A stretch of 64,000 bases of DNA from Pseudomonas sp. MWU13-2105 (GCF_023242315.1 NZ_JALLIY010000007.1:1-64000), one strand, 5' to 3'. Shown: positions 16,097 to 26,701, counted from the stretch's first letter. Numbers and translations: made by a program. The notes: a model not told the origin generated them from the sequence alone.

Positions 16097-16759
16097 ATGA
16101 CCGCTCGCACCCTCAAGCTTGACGATGCCCTTTACGGCTATCTGCTGGACGTTTCCCTGCGCGAAACGCCGCTGCTCAAGCGACTGCGTGACGAAACCCA
16201 GGCGCTGCCCATGGCGCGCTGGCAGGTGGCTCCGGAACAGGGCCAGTTCCTCGCGCTGCTGGTCAAGCTGAGCGGCGCCCGGCGTCTGCTCGAAGTCGGC
16301 ACCTTCACCGGCTACAGCGCCTTGTGCATGGCTTCGGCCTTGCCGGAGGGCGGTAGCCTGTTGTGCTGCGACATTCCCGGGGACTACAACGCCACCGCGC
16401 TACGCTACTGGCGGGAAGCGGGGCTGGCCGAACGCATCGAGCTACGCTTGGCGCCGGCGCTGGAAACCCTGGCGCAGTTGGAGCGGCAAGGGCAGGGCGG
16501 GCAGTTCGACCTGATCTTCATCGATGCCGACAAGGCCAATTACCCGGCATACCTGGAAAGTGCCTTGCGCTTGCTGCGCACGGGCGGCCTGGCGATTTTC
16601 GATAACACGCTATGGAGCGGGCGGGTGCTGGAGGTGAATGCGCAAAGCGCCGACACCCGGGCCATCCAGGCGCTGAACCGGGCCTTGAAGGATGACGCGC
16701 GGGTGGATTTGTCACTGTTGCCGCTGGGCGACGGTCTGACGCTGTGCCGTAAGGTCTAG
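16097..16759 (+). CDS. Class I SAM-dependent O-methyltransferase
   Basis: The 220-residue protein belongs to the COMT-like bacterial O-methyltransferases. The SAM-binding LLEVGTFTGYSALCMASALP is near residues 60-80, with LLCCDIPGDYN and the metal-binding FDLIFIDADKANYPAY further on. A conserved AIFDNTLWSGRV follows, where the DN is a divalent-metal ligand. The substrate is not predictable, and catechol-like or caffeoyl-type acceptors are usual. It lies 24 bp downstream of the NlpC gene and could be co-transcribed. Confidence 0.85.
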   Translation: MTARTLKLDDALYGYLLDVSLRETPLLKRLRDETQALPMARWQVAPEQGQFLALLVKLSGARRLLEVGTFTGYSALCMASALPEGGSLLCCDIPGDYNATALRYWREAGLAERIELRLAPALETLAQLERQGQGGQFDLIFIDADKANYPAYLESALRLLRTGGLAIFDNTLWSGRVLEVNAQSADTRAIQALNRALKDDARVDLSLLPLGDGLTLCRKV

Positions 16760-16767
16760 GTGTTCGC

Positions 16768-17346
16768 TCAGGCTTCCTTGAGCAGCAGGGCGATGCCGGG
16801 GTGATACTGGCCGGCTTCGTTGTGCAGCTTGCGATAGGCGTAGGGGAAGTACCAGGCCACGGCGCAGCTGTTGGCTTTTTGCAGGTCGTCGACCATGTCC
16901 TGCAGGTCTTCCGGGCTCGGGCTCTGTTGTGGTTTGAGCGGCGAGAGGAACAGGCAGCCGAGTTTCAGATGGTGGGGGTGGCTGATTCTCCTGGCATCGC
17001 TCGCGACGTCGAGCAAGGCCGGCATCGGGTTCAGGTTGCTGACCTTGGGCCAGCGTTGCGTGGCCTGGATATAGACCGACTCCTGGGCGGTGGAGATCTG
17101 TAGGTCGCAGCGTCCGCCGCGATCGCCGTCTTCGAGCTGCTTCTTGGTCTGGAAGTGCTCCAGGGTGACCATTTCCGCCGCCCAGGCCGCGGCCGACAAC
17201 AACCCCAGGTTGGCCCGCTCGTTGAACCAGTAGGGCGCCTGACCGTCACCGAGAAGCTGGTTGTAGCGATCGATGCACTCGGACCAGCGCTCCAGGGCGG
17301 GACGCAGGAATTCCAGTTTCGGATTGTTGATGACCAGTCCTTGCAT
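16768..17346 (-). CDS. Conserved hypothetical protein
   Basis: The 192-residue protein has no signal peptide or membrane helix. Notable stretches are the N-terminal LVINNPKLEFLRPALERWSE, GLLSAAAWAAEMVTLEHFQTKK and the C-terminal VAWYFPYAYRKLHNEAGQYHPG. I do not recognise a catalytic motif. Related proteins seem to be common in pseudomonads. It is convergent with the methyltransferase, and its promoter would lie next to the cobalamin riboswitch region. Confidence 0.65.
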   Translation of the reverse strand: MQGLVINNPKLEFLRPALERWSECIDRYNQLLGDGQAPYWFNERANLGLLSAAAWAAEMVTLEHFQTKKQLEDGDRGGRCDLQISTAQESVYIQATQRWPKVSNLNPMPALLDVASDARRISHPHHLKLGCLFLSPLKPQQSPSPEDLQDMVDDLQKANSCAVAWYFPYAYRKLHNEAGQYHPGIALLLKEA

Positions 17347-17531
17347 GGGGCTTCCCTTTTTTATTGTTGAGTGGGGTTGTGGCTATCTGATATCACCTTC
17401 CTCAACGTAGCACAAATTCTGGCGCCGGTTTTTTGATCTGGGTCGCAGTTGTTCCTGATCGTTACGGTGGCCTTGTGATTTTTATCGCGGCGGCTTTATT
17501 TGACGCTCCACCCCCAACCCTCTAACCTTCG

Positions 17532-17752
17532 CCGATTGTTTCAGGTGCTCTGTGGCGAACCGTCGACAGAGTGAAACAGGGAAGCCGGTGAGCCCTTCGA
17601 CAGGTGCGATTCCGGCGCTGCCCCCGCAACGGTAGATGAGTCAAGACCGCGCCTTGAGCCACTGTGTCCAGCCGACATGGGAAGGCGCGCGGTCCCGCGA
17701 ATACGCGCTCATGAGCCCGGAGACCGGCCTGATCCATCCCACAGCGTCACGG
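17532..17752 (+). promoter_or_regulatory. Cobalamin (B12) riboswitch
   Basis: The leader of the cob operon contains the characteristic AAACAGGGAAGCCGGTG (about 17573-17590), CGCTGCCCCCGCAACGGTA (about 17616-17635), GAGCCACTGTG (about 17655) and the B12 box AGCCCGGAGACCGGCCTGA (17714-17732). These are the conserved cores of AdoCbl riboswitches. Ligand binding should lower expression of cobO and the following genes. A small GC hairpin with a T-run (about 17765-17786) may be the expression platform. Confidence 0.93.
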
Positions 17753-17764
17753 CGGGCGATGCTG

Positions 17765-17787
17765 GACGGCTCCGGCCGCGTTTTTCC
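17765..17787 (+). terminator. Possible expression-platform terminator of the B12 riboswitch
   Basis: GACGGCTCCGGCCGCGTTTTT forms a short GC-rich stem followed by five T residues between the riboswitch and cobO. This would fit transcription termination when B12 is bound. Confidence 0.45.
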
Positions 17788-17829
17788 CTGCCCCCCGTTT
17801 GCCTTATCCAGCCCCAACGGAGAGCTGCC

Positions 17830-18441
17830 ATGAACGAATCCCCCGATCGCGACGAACGCCACCTGGCGCGCATGCTGCGCAAAAAAGCCGTGATCGACGA
17901 GCGTATCGCCAGTGCGCCGAACGAATGCGGCCTGCTGCTGGTCCTGACCGGCAATGGCAAAGGCAAGAGCAGCTCGGCTTTCGGCATGCTCGCCCGGGCC
18001 ATGGGGCATGGCATGCAGTGCGGCGTGGTGCAATTTATCAAGGGCCGTAACAGCACTGGCGAAGAGCTGTTCTTCCGGCGGTTTCCCGAGCAGGTGCGCT
18101 TCCATGTGATGGGCGAGGGCTTTACCTGGGAGACCCAGGATCGCCAGCGCGATATCGCCGCCGCCGAAGCCGCCTGGGACGTCTCCCGGGAAATGCTCCG
18201 CGACCCGGGCATCGGCCTGGTGGTGCTCGATGAGCTGAATATCGCCCTCAAGCACGGTTACCTGGACCTCGATCAGGTCCTGAGCGACCTGCAAGCCCGT
18301 CCGCCGATGCAGCACGTGCTGGTCACCGGACGTGGCGCCAAGCCGGAAATGATCGAACTGGCCGACACCGTGACCGAAATGGGCCTGCTCAAGCATGCGT
18401 TCCAGGCCGGGATCAAGGCCCAGAAGGGCATCGAGCTATGA
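17830..18441 (+). CDS. cobO: Cob(I)yrinic acid a,c-diamide adenosyltransferase
   Basis: CobO attaches the 5'-deoxyadenosyl ligand to the reduced corrinoid, using ATP. The 203-residue protein has the family P-loop LTGNGKGKSSSAFGMLARA near residue 38, VVQFIKGRNSTGEE, and VVLDELNIALKHGYL. The start is the first ATG after the riboswitch, with GGAGAG about 6 nt upstream. It is the first gene of a ten-gene operon and overlaps cobB by 4 nt. Confidence 0.93.
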   Translation: MNESPDRDERHLARMLRKKAVIDERIASAPNECGLLLVLTGNGKGKSSSAFGMLARAMGHGMQCGVVQFIKGRNSTGEELFFRRFPEQVRFHVMGEGFTWETQDRQRDIAAAEAAWDVSREMLRDPGIGLVVLDELNIALKHGYLDLDQVLSDLQARPPMQHVLVTGRGAKPEMIELADTVTEMGLLKHAFQAGIKAQKGIEL

Positions 18442-19796
18442 GGCTAGCGCGTCATTGCCCGGCGGTGCTGATCGCCGCGCCGGCTTCCGGCCAGGGCAAG
18501 ACCACGGTGACGGCGGCCCTGGCGCGCCTGCACCGCAATCAGGGACGCAAGGTCCGGGTGTTCAAGTGCGGCCCGGATTTTCTCGACCCGATGATTCATG
18601 AGCGTGCCAGCGGTGCGCCGGTCTATCAGTTGGATTTGTGGATGGTCGGCGCCGAGGAAAGTCGCCGGCTGCTCTGGGAGGCGGCCGGCGAGGCCGACCT
18701 GATCCTGATCGAAGGGGTCATGGGGCTGTTCGACGGCACGCCGTCGAGCGCCGATCTGGCCCGGCATTTCGGTGTGCCGGTGCTCGGCGTCATCGACGGT
18801 ACGGCCATGGCCCAGACCTTTGGCGCCCTGGCCCTGGGGCTGGCGCGCTACCAGCCGGACCTGCCGTTTGCCGGGGTGCTGGCCAACCGCGTCGGCACCC
18901 TGCGCCACGCGCAATTGCTCGAAGGCAGCCTGACCGAAGGCCTGCGCTGGTATGGCGCGCTCTCCCGGGAAACCGGGATCGAGCTGCCGAGCCGTCATCT
19001 CGGCCTGGTGCAGGCCAGCGAATTGAACGACTTGGACAAGCGCCTGGACGCGGCCGCCGAGGCCCTGGCCGGCAGCTGCGAGGTCGTCTTGCCGCCGCCG
19101 GTGGCCTTTGAGGCGCCCGCGCCGGTGACCACCGAGCCGCTGCTGGCCGGCGTGCGTATCGCTGTCGCCCGTGACGAGGCCTTTGCCTTCATCTATGGCG
19201 CCAACCTGGACCTGCTGCGGGCCATGGGCGCCGAGTTGCGCTTTTTCTCGCCGATCCACGATCAGCTCTTGCCCGAGGCGGACAGTCTTTACCTGCCCGG
19301 TGGTTATCCGGAGTTGCATCACCTGGCCCTGGGGCAGAACGCCCCGATGCTGGCGGCGATCCGTGCCCATCATCAGGCCGGCAAGCCCTTGCTCGCCGAA
19401 TGCGGCGGAATGCTCTATCTGCTCGATGCGCTGACCGATGTCGAAGGGCAACGCGCCGAGCTGCTCGGCCTGCTGGCGGGGGAGGCGACGATGCAGAAGC
19501 GCCTGGCGGCCCTGGCCTTGCAGGGGGTGGAATTGCCGGAAGGGCTGTTGCGCGGTCACACCTATCACCATTCGCTGACCACCACGGCACTGGAGCCGAT
19601 TGCCCGGGGCCTGAGCCCCAATGGCGGGCGCGGTGCCGAAGCGGTGTATCGCCAGGGGCGGCTGACCGCCTCTTATGTGCATTTTTATTTTCCGTCAAAT
19701 CCGCGGGCGATTGCCGCGTTGCTGGCACCTGATATTCACCTTGCCAAGGTCGGCGCACTCTCGGAGCGCGCGGACTTACCCGCGCGGAGGCCATGA
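18438..19796 (+). CDS. cobB: Cobyrinate/hydrogenobyrinate a,c-diamide synthase
   Basis: CobB amidates the a and c carboxyl groups of the corrin ring with glutamine and ATP. The 452-residue protein has an N-terminal ATP-binding domain (IAAPASGQGKTTVTAALARL, VFKCGPDFLDPMIH, LILIEGVMGLFDG). A C-terminal class I glutamine amidotransferase domain follows, with the Cys in LLAECGGMLYLL. It overlaps cobO (ATGA) and bluB (ATGA). Size and motifs look complete. Confidence 0.93.
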   Translation: MRLARHCPAVLIAAPASGQGKTTVTAALARLHRNQGRKVRVFKCGPDFLDPMIHERASGAPVYQLDLWMVGAEESRRLLWEAAGEADLILIEGVMGLFDGTPSSADLARHFGVPVLGVIDGTAMAQTFGALALGLARYQPDLPFAGVLANRVGTLRHAQLLEGSLTEGLRWYGALSRETGIELPSRHLGLVQASELNDLDKRLDAAAEALAGSCEVVLPPPVAFEAPAPVTTEPLLAGVRIAVARDEAFAFIYGANLDLLRAMGAELRFFSPIHDQLLPEADSLYLPGGYPELHHLALGQNAPMLAAIRAHHQAGKPLLAECGGMLYLLDALTDVEGQRAELLGLLAGEATMQKRLAALALQGVELPEGLLRGHTYHHSLTTTALEPIARGLSPNGGRGAEAVYRQGRLTASYVHFYFPSNPRAIAALLAPDIHLAKVGALSERADLPARRP

Positions 19797-20443
19797 CCGA
19801 CAACGCTTTTAGTCCTGAAGAACGCGCGGCGGTCTACCGTGTCATCGGTGAACGCCGCGATATGCGTCACTTTACCGGTGGCAGCGTGGCGCCCGAGTTG
19901 CTCTCGCGCTTGCTGGAAGCGGCGCATCAGGCACCCAGTGTCGGGCTGATGCAGCCCTGGCGCTTTATTCGCATCAGCGACCGCGTCTTGCGCGGCCGGA
20001 TCCAGCAGTTGGTGGAAGAAGAACGGATACGCACCGCCGAGGCCCTGGGCGAGCGTTCCGATGAGTTCATGAAGTTGAAGGTCGAAGGCATCAACGACTG
20101 TGCCGAGGTGCTGGTCGCCGCGCTGATGGATGATCGCGAGCGATATATCTTCGGTCGGCGGACCTTGCCGGAAATGGATATGGCGTCCTTGTCCTGCGCT
20201 ATCCAGAATCTCTGGCTGGCCGCTCGTGCCGAAGGCCTGGGCATGGGCTGGGTCTCGTTGTTCGAGCCGCTGGCACTGGCGCAACTGCTCGGTCTGCCGG
20301 CGGGGGCCAAGCCGCTGGCGGTGCTGTGCCTGGGGCCGGTCCAGGGATTTTATCCAGCCCCTATGCTGGTGCTGGAAGGTTGGGCGCAGCCGCGCCCCTT
20401 GTGTGAATTGCTGTATGAGAATTATTGGGGAGTGAGTCAATGA
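19793..20443 (+). CDS. bluB: 5,6-dimethylbenzimidazole synthase
   Basis: BluB is a flavin-destructase of the nitroreductase fold that converts FMNH2 to the lower B12 ligand DMB using O2. The 216-residue protein shows [14 protein letters not shown] near the start, [15 protein letters not shown], and [12 protein letters not shown]. Its presence indicates aerobic synthesis of the lower ligand and true cobalamin. It overlaps cobB and cobD by 4 nt each. Confidence 0.92.
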   Translation: MTDNAFSPEERAAVYRVIGERRDMRHFTGGSVAPELLSRLLEAAHQAPSVGLMQPWRFIRISDRVLRGRIQQLVEEERIRTAEALGERSDEFMKLKVEGINDCAEVLVAALMDDRERYIFGRRTLPEMDMASLSCAIQNLWLAARAEGLGMGWVSLFEPLALAQLLGLPAGAKPLAVLCLGPVQGFYPAPMLVLEGWAQPRPLCELLYENYWGVSQ

Positions 20444-21348
20444 GTGTGGCGTTGTTGAGTGTCGCCGGAGTTGCGCTGGATGCGCTGCTGGGCGAACCCA
20501 AACGCTGGCATCCGCTGGTGGCGTTCGGCCGTCTGGCGGACCGTATCGAACAACGTTTCAACTCCGGCGGGCGTGGCTGGCGCAGTCATGGCGTCACCGC
20601 CTGGGTGCTCGCGGTGCTGCCGTTGACCCTCTTGGCCACGGCCTTGTCGTGGGCGCCTTATGTCGGCTGGCTGGTCGAGATCGTCGCGCTGTATTGCGCC
20701 CTCGGCCTGCGCAGCCTCGGGGAGCACGTTCTCCCGGTGGCCCAGGCCTTGCGCAGCGACGACCTGGATCGCGCGCGCCAGCGCGTGAGCTATCTGGTCA
20801 GTCGCCAGACCACGGAGCTCGATCACACCGAAGTGGCCCGCGCGGCCACCGAGTCGGTCCTGGAAAATGGCAGCGATGCGGTGTTCGCCGCGTTGTTCTG
20901 GTTTGTCGTGGCCGGTGCGCCCGGCGTGGTGTTGTATCGCCTGAGCAACACCCTGGACGCCATGTGGGGGTATCGCAACGAACGTTTCGAGCGTTTTGGC
21001 TGGGCGGCGGCGCGGATCGACGATGTCTTGAACTATATTCCTGCACGCCTGGTGGCGCTGACCTACGCCTTGCTCGGCAAGACCGGCCTGGCAGTGCAAT
21101 GTTGGCGCCGCCAGGGACCGACCTGGGACAGCCCGAATGCCGGGCCGGTGATGGCGGCCGGTGCCGGGGCGCTGGGCGTCGAGTTGGGCGGCGCGGCGAT
21201 TTATCACGGTGAATTGCATCAGCGTCCGCCGTTGGGCGAAGGGGAGCCGGCGACCGCCGGTTCCATCGAGCGCGGCTGGCAGTTGGTGCAACGGGGTGTG
21301 TGGTTGTGGTTGCTGATTCTCTGTCTGGGAGCTGAGATCTATGCTTGA
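20440..21348 (+). CDS. cobD: Adenosylcobinamide-phosphate synthase
   Basis: CobD (CbiB in enterics) is a membrane enzyme that attaches the aminopropanol arm to adenosylcobyric acid. The 302-residue protein begins at the ATG at 20440 overlapping the bluB stop (ATGA). Motifs include [52 protein letters not shown] (two adjoining stretches) and [25 protein letters not shown]. Hydrophobic segments flank these. It overlaps cobC by 8 nt. Confidence 0.93.
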   Translation: MSVALLSVAGVALDALLGEPKRWHPLVAFGRLADRIEQRFNSGGRGWRSHGVTAWVLAVLPLTLLATALSWAPYVGWLVEIVALYCALGLRSLGEHVLPVAQALRSDDLDRARQRVSYLVSRQTTELDHTEVARAATESVLENGSDAVFAALFWFVVAGAPGVVLYRLSNTLDAMWGYRNERFERFGWAAARIDDVLNYIPARLVALTYALLGKTGLAVQCWRRQGPTWDSPNAGPVMAAGAGALGVELGGAAIYHGELHQRPPLGEGEPATAGSIERGWQLVQRGVWLWLLILCLGAEIYA

Positions 21349-22333
21349 GCACGGCGGGCGCCTGCGCAAGGCGGTGCAACATTACGGGATTGCCGAGGCC
21401 GATTGGCTGGACCTGTCCAGTGGCCTCGCGCCCTGGCCCTGGCCGATCCCGGCGATCCCCGAGCGTGCCTGGGCGCGCCTGCCGGAAACCGATGACGGCC
21501 TGGAGCAGGCCGCCTGCAGCTATTACGGCGCCCCCCAGGTGTTGCCGGTGCCCGGCTCCCAGGCGGCGATCCAGTTGCTGCCGCGCCTGCGGCGTTCGGG
21601 CAAGGTCGGTGTGCTGTCGCCTTGTTACGCCGAGCACGCCGAAGCCTGGCGGCGCAACGGCTACATCGTGCGCGAAGTACTGGAGCACGAAGTCGAGTTT
21701 TTTCTCGACAGCCTCGATGTGCTGGTGGTGGTCAACCCGAACAATCCCACCGGCCTGAGCCTGGCCCCGGAGCAGTTGCTGGAATGGCATGCGCGCCTGG
21801 CCCAGCGCGGTGGCTGGCTGGTGGTGGATGAAGCCTTCATGGATAACACGCCGCAGCGCAGCCTGGCGGTCCACAGTGATCAGGTCGGGTTGATTGTCCT
21901 GCGTTCGTTCGGCAAGTTCTTTGGCCTGGCCGGTGTGCGCCTGGGTTTTGTCCTGGCCGAAGGCAAGTTGCTCAAGCTGCTCGCCGAACAGGTCGGGCCC
22001 TGGGCAGTCAGCGGGCCGACGCGGGTCCTGGGGCAGGTCTGCCTCGCCGACAGCGCCGGCCATGAGCGCCAGCGGGTGCGCAGTGAACAGGCCAGCCAGC
22101 GCCTGGTGGCGTTGTTGACGCGTTTCGATCTGGCACCCCAGGGCGGTTGCGCGCTGTTCCAGTGGCTGGTGACTTCGCGGGCCGAGGCGCTGTATGAGTT
22201 CATGGCGCGCCGAGGCATTCTGCTGCGACTGTTCACCCAGAACAGCAGCCTGCGGTTCGGCCTGCCCGCCAATGAAGCGGATTGGCTGCGGCTGGAGCAA
22301 GCGTTGCTGGCCTTTGCCGGGGAGCCGGCATGA
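21341..22333 (+). CDS. cobC: Threonine-phosphate decarboxylase
   Basis: CobC (CobD in enterics) is a PLP enzyme that makes the (R)-1-amino-2-propanol phosphate arm from threonine phosphate. The 330-residue aminotransferase-fold protein has [23 protein letters not shown], and the PLP lysine in [17 protein letters not shown]. The start overlaps cobD. It supplies the substrate used by the cobD product upstream. Confidence 0.9.
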   Translation: MLEHGGRLRKAVQHYGIAEADWLDLSSGLAPWPWPIPAIPERAWARLPETDDGLEQAACSYYGAPQVLPVPGSQAAIQLLPRLRRSGKVGVLSPCYAEHAEAWRRNGYIVREVLEHEVEFFLDSLDVLVVVNPNNPTGLSLAPEQLLEWHARLAQRGGWLVVDEAFMDNTPQRSLAVHSDQVGLIVLRSFGKFFGLAGVRLGFVLAEGKLLKLLAEQVGPWAVSGPTRVLGQVCLADSAGHERQRVRSEQASQRLVALLTRFDLAPQGGCALFQWLVTSRAEALYEFMARRGILLRLFTQNSSLRFGLPANEADWLRLEQALLAFAGEPA

Positions 22334-23796
22334 CCACCCTGATGGTGCAGGGCACCACCTCCGATGCCGGCAAAAGTACCCTGGTGACCGCATTGTGCCG
22401 CTGGCTGACCCGCCAGGGCGTACAGGTGGTGCCGTTCAAACCGCAGAACATGGCGCTCAACAGCGCGGTGACCGCCGACGGCGGCGAGATCGGCCGGGCC
22501 CAGGCGGTCCAGGCCCAGGCGGCGGGCCTGGCGCCGCACACCGATATGAACCCGGTATTGCTCAAGCCCAACAGCGACACCGGTGCCCAGGTGATCATCC
22601 ATGGCCGTGCCGTGACCAGCATGAACGCCGTGGCCTATCACGACTACAAAAGCATCGCCATGCAGGCCGTGCTGGCCTCGCACCAGCGTCTGAGCGCCGC
22701 TTATCCGGTGGTGATGGTCGAGGGTGCGGGGTCGCCGGCGGAGATCAATCTGCGTGCCGGGGATATCGCCAACATGGGCTTTGCCGAGGCGGTGGACTGC
22801 CCGGTGCTGTTGATTGCCGATATCAATCGCGGAGGGGTATTCGCCCATCTGGTGGGCACCCTCGAGCTGTTGTCGGCCAGTGAGCAGGCGCGGGTCAAGG
22901 GTTTTATCATCAACCGTTTTCGCGGCGATCTCGCGCTGTTGCAGCCCGGCCTGGATTGGCTGGAGCAGCGCACCGGCAAACCGGTGATCGGCGTGCTGCC
23001 CTATGTGCTGGACTTGCACCTGGAGGCCGAGGACGGTCTCGATCAACGCCAGGCCGACAAGGCCGACCAGGTGCTGAGGGTGGTGGTGCCGGTACTGCCA
23101 CGGATCAGCAACCACACCGATTTCGATCCGTTGCGCCTGCATCCGCAGGTCGACTTGCAATTTATCGGTCCCGGCCAGGCCATTCCGCCCTCGGACCTGA
23201 TTATCCTGCCCGGCTCCAAGAGCGTGCGCAGCGACCTGGCTTATCTGCGCGAGCAAGGCTGGGATACGGCGCTCAGCCGTCACCTGCGCTATGGCGGCAA
23301 GGTGCTGGGGATCTGCGGCGGCCTGCAGATGCTCGGCGAGCAGGTGCATGATCCCTTGGGCCTGGAAGGGGCTCCGGGTTCCAGCGGCGGATTTGGCCTG
23401 CTGGCCTTGAGCACCGAGCTTGAGCAGGAAAAACAACTGCGCAATGTGCATGGCCGCCTGGCACTGGAAGACGCTGAGGTCAGCGGTTATGAGATCCATG
23501 CGGGAGTGACCGTCGGCACGGCGCTGGAGCAACCGCTGGTGCATCTGGCCGACGGTCGTTGCGACGGCGCTCGAAGTGCCGACGGACAGGTGCTCGGGAC
23601 TTACCTGCACGGGTTGTTCGAGTCGCCCCGGGCGTGCACTGCGCTGCTGCGCTGGGCCGGTTTGGCGCAGGTACAGGAGGTGGATTATCACGCCCTGCGC
23701 GAGCGCGATATCGAGCGCCTGGCCGACCTGGTGGAAAAACATCTGGATACCGACCGCTTGCGCCAACTTTGCGGTCTTGAACAAAGGGCGTCCTAG
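22330..23796 (+). CDS. cobQ: Cobyric acid synthase
   Basis: CobQ amidates the b, d, e and g side chains of adenosyl-cobyrinic diamide. The 488-residue protein starts at the ATG at 22330 (ATGA with cobC). It has an N-terminal [23 protein letters not shown] site, [20 protein letters not shown], and [14 protein letters not shown]. The C-terminal glutaminase-like domain has the Cys in [13 protein letters not shown] and His in TYLHGLFES. All landmarks of a full-length enzyme are present. Confidence 0.95.
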   Translation: MTTLMVQGTTSDAGKSTLVTALCRWLTRQGVQVVPFKPQNMALNSAVTADGGEIGRAQAVQAQAAGLAPHTDMNPVLLKPNSDTGAQVIIHGRAVTSMNAVAYHDYKSIAMQAVLASHQRLSAAYPVVMVEGAGSPAEINLRAGDIANMGFAEAVDCPVLLIADINRGGVFAHLVGTLELLSASEQARVKGFIINRFRGDLALLQPGLDWLEQRTGKPVIGVLPYVLDLHLEAEDGLDQRQADKADQVLRVVVPVLPRISNHTDFDPLRLHPQVDLQFIGPGQAIPPSDLIILPGSKSVRSDLAYLREQGWDTALSRHLRYGGKVLGICGGLQMLGEQVHDPLGLEGAPGSSGGFGLLALSTELEQEKQLRNVHGRLALEDAEVSGYEIHAGVTVGTALEQPLVHLADGRCDGARSADGQVLGTYLHGLFESPRACTALLRWAGLAQVQEVDYHALRERDIERLADLVEKHLDTDRLRQLCGLEQRAS

Positions 23797-23797
23797 C

Positions 23798-24319
23798 ATG
23801 TTGCAACTGATCCTCGGTGGTGCCCGTTCCGGCAAGAGTCGCCTGGCTGAACGCCTGGCGGCGCAAAGCATGCTGCCGGTGACCTATATCGCCACCAGCC
23901 AGCCGCAGGACGGCGAGTTGAACGAGCGGGTCGCCCTGCATCGCCAACGGCGTCCGGCCCATTGGCAGTTGATCGAAGAACCGCTGGAACTGGCGCGTGT
24001 GCTGCGTGAGAACGCGGCGGTCGATGCCTGTCTGTTGGTCGATTGCCTGACCCTGTGGTTGACCAATCTACTCATGCTCGACGACGCCGAGCGTTTGAAG
24101 AACGAGCGCGAAGCCCTGTTACTGAGCCTCGCGCAGTTGCCGGGAGAGATCATTTTTGTCAGCAACGAAACCGGCCTGGGTATCGTCCCGCTGGGCGAAT
24201 TGACTCGCCGTTATGTCGATGAAGCCGGTTGGCTGCATCAAGCTCTGGCCGAGCGTTGTCAGCGTGTGGTGCTGACGGTCGCCGGCTTGCCCCTGACTTT
24301 GAAAGGAACTGCGTTATGA
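23798..24319 (+). CDS. cobU: Adenosylcobinamide kinase / guanylyltransferase
   Basis: CobU (CobP) phosphorylates adenosylcobinamide and transfers GMP to form AdoCbi-GDP. The 173-residue protein starts at 23798 and shows the P-loop [40 protein letters not shown] and [13 protein letters not shown]. It lies 1 nt after cobQ and overlaps cobT by 4 nt. Confidence 0.93.
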   Translation: MLQLILGGARSGKSRLAERLAAQSMLPVTYIATSQPQDGELNERVALHRQRRPAHWQLIEEPLELARVLRENAAVDACLLVDCLTLWLTNLLMLDDAERLKNEREALLLSLAQLPGEIIFVSNETGLGIVPLGELTRRYVDEAGWLHQALAERCQRVVLTVAGLPLTLKGTAL

Positions 24320-25371
24320 GTGAATCGTGGTGGCTGAACCCGTGCAAGGCGATTGATCTACCGGCACAGGACGCGGCGTTCGAGCGTCAGCAACAATTGA
24401 CCAAACCCAGCGGCTCCCTGGGCCAGCTGGAGCAGGTCGCGGTGCAACTGGCGGGTTTGCAGGGCCGCCTCAAGCCGCGGGTCGATACATTATGGATCGC
24501 GATTTTTGCCGGTGACCATGGCGTGGTGGCCGAAGGCGTATCGGCTTATCCGCAGGAAGTGACCGGGCAGATGCTCGCCAATTTCGTTGGCGGCGGCGCG
24601 GCGATCAGCGTGTTGGCACGGCAGTTGGGCGCGCAGCTGGATATCAACGACCTCGGTACCGTGACGCCGATGCTCAACCTGCCGGGTGTGCGGCATCTGC
24701 AGATCGGTGCCGGCACCGCGAACTTCGCCCAGGGCCCGGCCATGAGCGAAGCCCAGGGCCGGTTGGCGCTGGAAGCCGGACGTGACAGCGTACGGCGCGC
24801 GGTGGCGGCGGGCGCTGAATTGTTTATCGGCGGCGAAATGGGCATCGGCAACACGGCTTCGGCCAGTGCCGTGGCCTGTGCGCTGCTGAAATGCCCGGCG
24901 GCGTTGTTGGCCGGCCCCGGCACCGGCCTCGACCCGGCCGGCGTCAGCCACAAGGCGCAGGTCATCGAGCGGGCGCTGGCGCTGCATGCCGAACACACCG
25001 ACGATCCGTTGCAGGCCTTGTTCCGCCTGGGCGGCTTCGAGATCGCGGCGCTGGCCGGGGCCTATGTGGCCTGTGCCCAGGAAGGCGTGGCGGCGCTGGT
25101 CGACGGTTTTATCTGCACCGTCGCGGCGATGGTCGCGGTGCGCTTGAATCCCGAGTGCCGGCAGTGGTTGATCTTCGCCCACCGCGGCGCCGAACGCGGC
25201 CATCGGCATGTCCTGGAAAGCTTGCTGGCCGAACCTTTGCTCGATCTGGGCCTGCGCCTGGGCGAGGGTAGCGGCGCGGCACTGGCGGTGCCCTTGGTGC
25301 GCCTGGCCTGCGACCTGCACGGGCAGATGGCGACCTTTGCCGAGGCGGCCGTGGCGGATCGCCCGGCATGA
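24316..25371 (+). CDS. cobT: Nicotinate-nucleotide:dimethylbenzimidazole phosphoribosyltransferase
   Basis: CobT activates DMB to alpha-ribazole phosphate. The 351-residue protein begins [16 protein letters not shown] at the ATG at 24316, which overlaps the cobU stop. Landmarks are [55 protein letters not shown] and the catalytic Glu region [16 protein letters not shown]. It works with BluB (supplying DMB) and CobS in the same operon. Confidence 0.95.
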   Translation: MSESWWLNPCKAIDLPAQDAAFERQQQLTKPSGSLGQLEQVAVQLAGLQGRLKPRVDTLWIAIFAGDHGVVAEGVSAYPQEVTGQMLANFVGGGAAISVLARQLGAQLDINDLGTVTPMLNLPGVRHLQIGAGTANFAQGPAMSEAQGRLALEAGRDSVRRAVAAGAELFIGGEMGIGNTASASAVACALLKCPAALLAGPGTGLDPAGVSHKAQVIERALALHAEHTDDPLQALFRLGGFEIAALAGAYVACAQEGVAALVDGFICTVAAMVAVRLNPECRQWLIFAHRGAERGHRHVLESLLAEPLLDLGLRLGEGSGAALAVPLVRLACDLHGQMATFAEAAVADRPA

Positions 25372-25943
25372 CCTTGCGCCTGGACCTGCTGCGTCATGGT
25401 GAAACCGAGCTGGGTGGCGGCTTGCGCGGCAGCCTGGACGATGCCTTGACGCCCAAGGGCTGGGAACAGATGCATGCCGGTGTGGCGCGGCAAGGGCCTT
25501 GGGATCGCTTGATCAGTTCGCCGTTGCAGCGCTGTGCGCGGTTTGCCGAACAGCTGGGTGCGGGTCTGGGGCTTCCGGTCGAGATCGAGCGTGACCTGCG
25601 CGAGTTGCATTTCGGGGCCTGGGAAGGACAGAGCGCGGCAGCGTTGATGGAGACGGACGCCGATGACCTGGGCCGGTTCTGGTCCGATCCCTATGCCTTC
25701 ACACCGCCTGATGGCGAGCCGGTGCGGCAGTTCGCCGAGCGGGTGCTGGCGGCGGTATCGCGCTTGCGGCAGCGCTATGCCGGCCAGCGCGTGCTGTTGA
25801 TCAGTCATGGCGGGGTGATGAAGGTTTTGCTGGCCCAGGCTCGTGGGTTGCCGCGTGAGCAGTTGTTGCAGGTCGAGGTGGCCCATGGCGCCTTGTTCGC
25901 CCTGCGGGTGGCGGTCGACGGTGGGCTGAGGGAGGCGCCGTGA
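25368..25943 (+). CDS. cobC: Alpha-ribazole-5'-phosphate phosphatase, histidine phosphatase family
   Basis: The 191-residue protein has the phosphoglycerate-mutase-type RHG motif [11 protein letters not shown] with the phospho-accepting His near residue 9. It also has [24 protein letters not shown] and a second His in [13 protein letters not shown]. Because it lies between cobT and cobS, its likely substrate is alpha-ribazole phosphate or cobalamin phosphate. The symbol follows enteric naming and clashes with the decarboxylase cobC upstream. It overlaps both neighbours by 4 nt. Confidence 0.85.
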   Translation: MTLRLDLLRHGETELGGGLRGSLDDALTPKGWEQMHAGVARQGPWDRLISSPLQRCARFAEQLGAGLGLPVEIERDLRELHFGAWEGQSAAALMETDADDLGRFWSDPYAFTPPDGEPVRQFAERVLAAVSRLRQRYAGQRVLLISHGGVMKVLLAQARGLPREQLLQVEVAHGALFALRVAVDGGLREAP

Positions 25944-26677
25944 AGTGTTTGCCGTTCTGGATCGCCTTGCAGTTTCTCAGCAGCCTGCCGATTCGCTTGC
26001 CGGGCATGCCGGAACCTCGGCAAATGGGCCGGTCGCTGCTCTGCTATCCGCTGGTGGGGTTGTTGTTCGGCGTGGTGCTTTATGCGCTCGATTGGGCGTT
26101 GGCGGGCGCGCCGCCGTTGCTCCATGCCGCCTTGCTGTTGACGGCCTGGGTGCTGCTCAGTGGCGGCCTGCACCTGGACGGCCTGGCCGACAGCGCGGAT
26201 GCCTGGCTGGGCGGCTTCGGCGACCGCGAGCGGACCTTGCTGATCATGAAGGATCCGCGCAGCGGACCGATTGCCGTGGTTACGCTGGTGCTGGTGCTGT
26301 TGTTGAAGTTCTGTGCCGTGCTGGCGTTGATCGAGCAGCGGCAGACGCTGGCATTGTTGTTCGTGCCGCTGATCGGCCGTAGTGCCTTGCTCGGGTTGTT
26401 CCTGACCACGCCCTACGTGCGTGCCGGTGGCTTGGGACAGGCATTGGCCGATCATCTGCCACGGCGGGCCGGCTGGTATGTGTTGCTGGCGAGCGCGCTG
26501 TTTTGTGGACTGCTGGCCGGGCTCAAGGGCGCCGGGGCGGTATTGCTGGCGCTGCTGGGCTTCTGCTGGTTGCGGCAACTGATGCTGCGGCGCTTGGGCG
26601 GCACCACCGGCGATACGGCGGGGGCGTTGCTGGAACTGCTGGAGATGGCGGTGTTGGTGGGATGGGCATTGGTCTGA
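25940..26677 (+). CDS. cobS: Adenosylcobinamide-GDP ribazoletransferase (cobalamin synthase)
   Basis: CobS joins AdoCbi-GDP with alpha-ribazole (phosphate) in the inner membrane. The 245-residue polytopic protein has FLSSLPIRLPG near the start and a LGRS-type motif in place. The metal-binding GGLHLDGLADSADAWLGG and KDPRSGPIAVVTLVLVL follow. It is the last gene of the riboswitch-controlled operon. A REP pair lies just downstream. Confidence 0.93.
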   Translation: MKCLPFWIALQFLSSLPIRLPGMPEPRQMGRSLLCYPLVGLLFGVVLYALDWALAGAPPLLHAALLLTAWVLLSGGLHLDGLADSADAWLGGFGDRERTLLIMKDPRSGPIAVVTLVLVLLLKFCAVLALIEQRQTLALLFVPLIGRSALLGLFLTTPYVRAGGLGQALADHLPRRAGWYVLLASALFCGLLAGLKGAGAVLLALLGFCWLRQLMLRRLGGTTGDTAGALLELLEMAVLVGWALV

Positions 26678-26701
26678 GGGGAGCTTCGACGATCTTGCGC
26701 A

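Noticed and set aside
21880-23871. A 663-residue minus-strand ORF across cobC and cobQ
   Set aside because: Antisense shadow of conserved cob genes. No start signal and no family motif.
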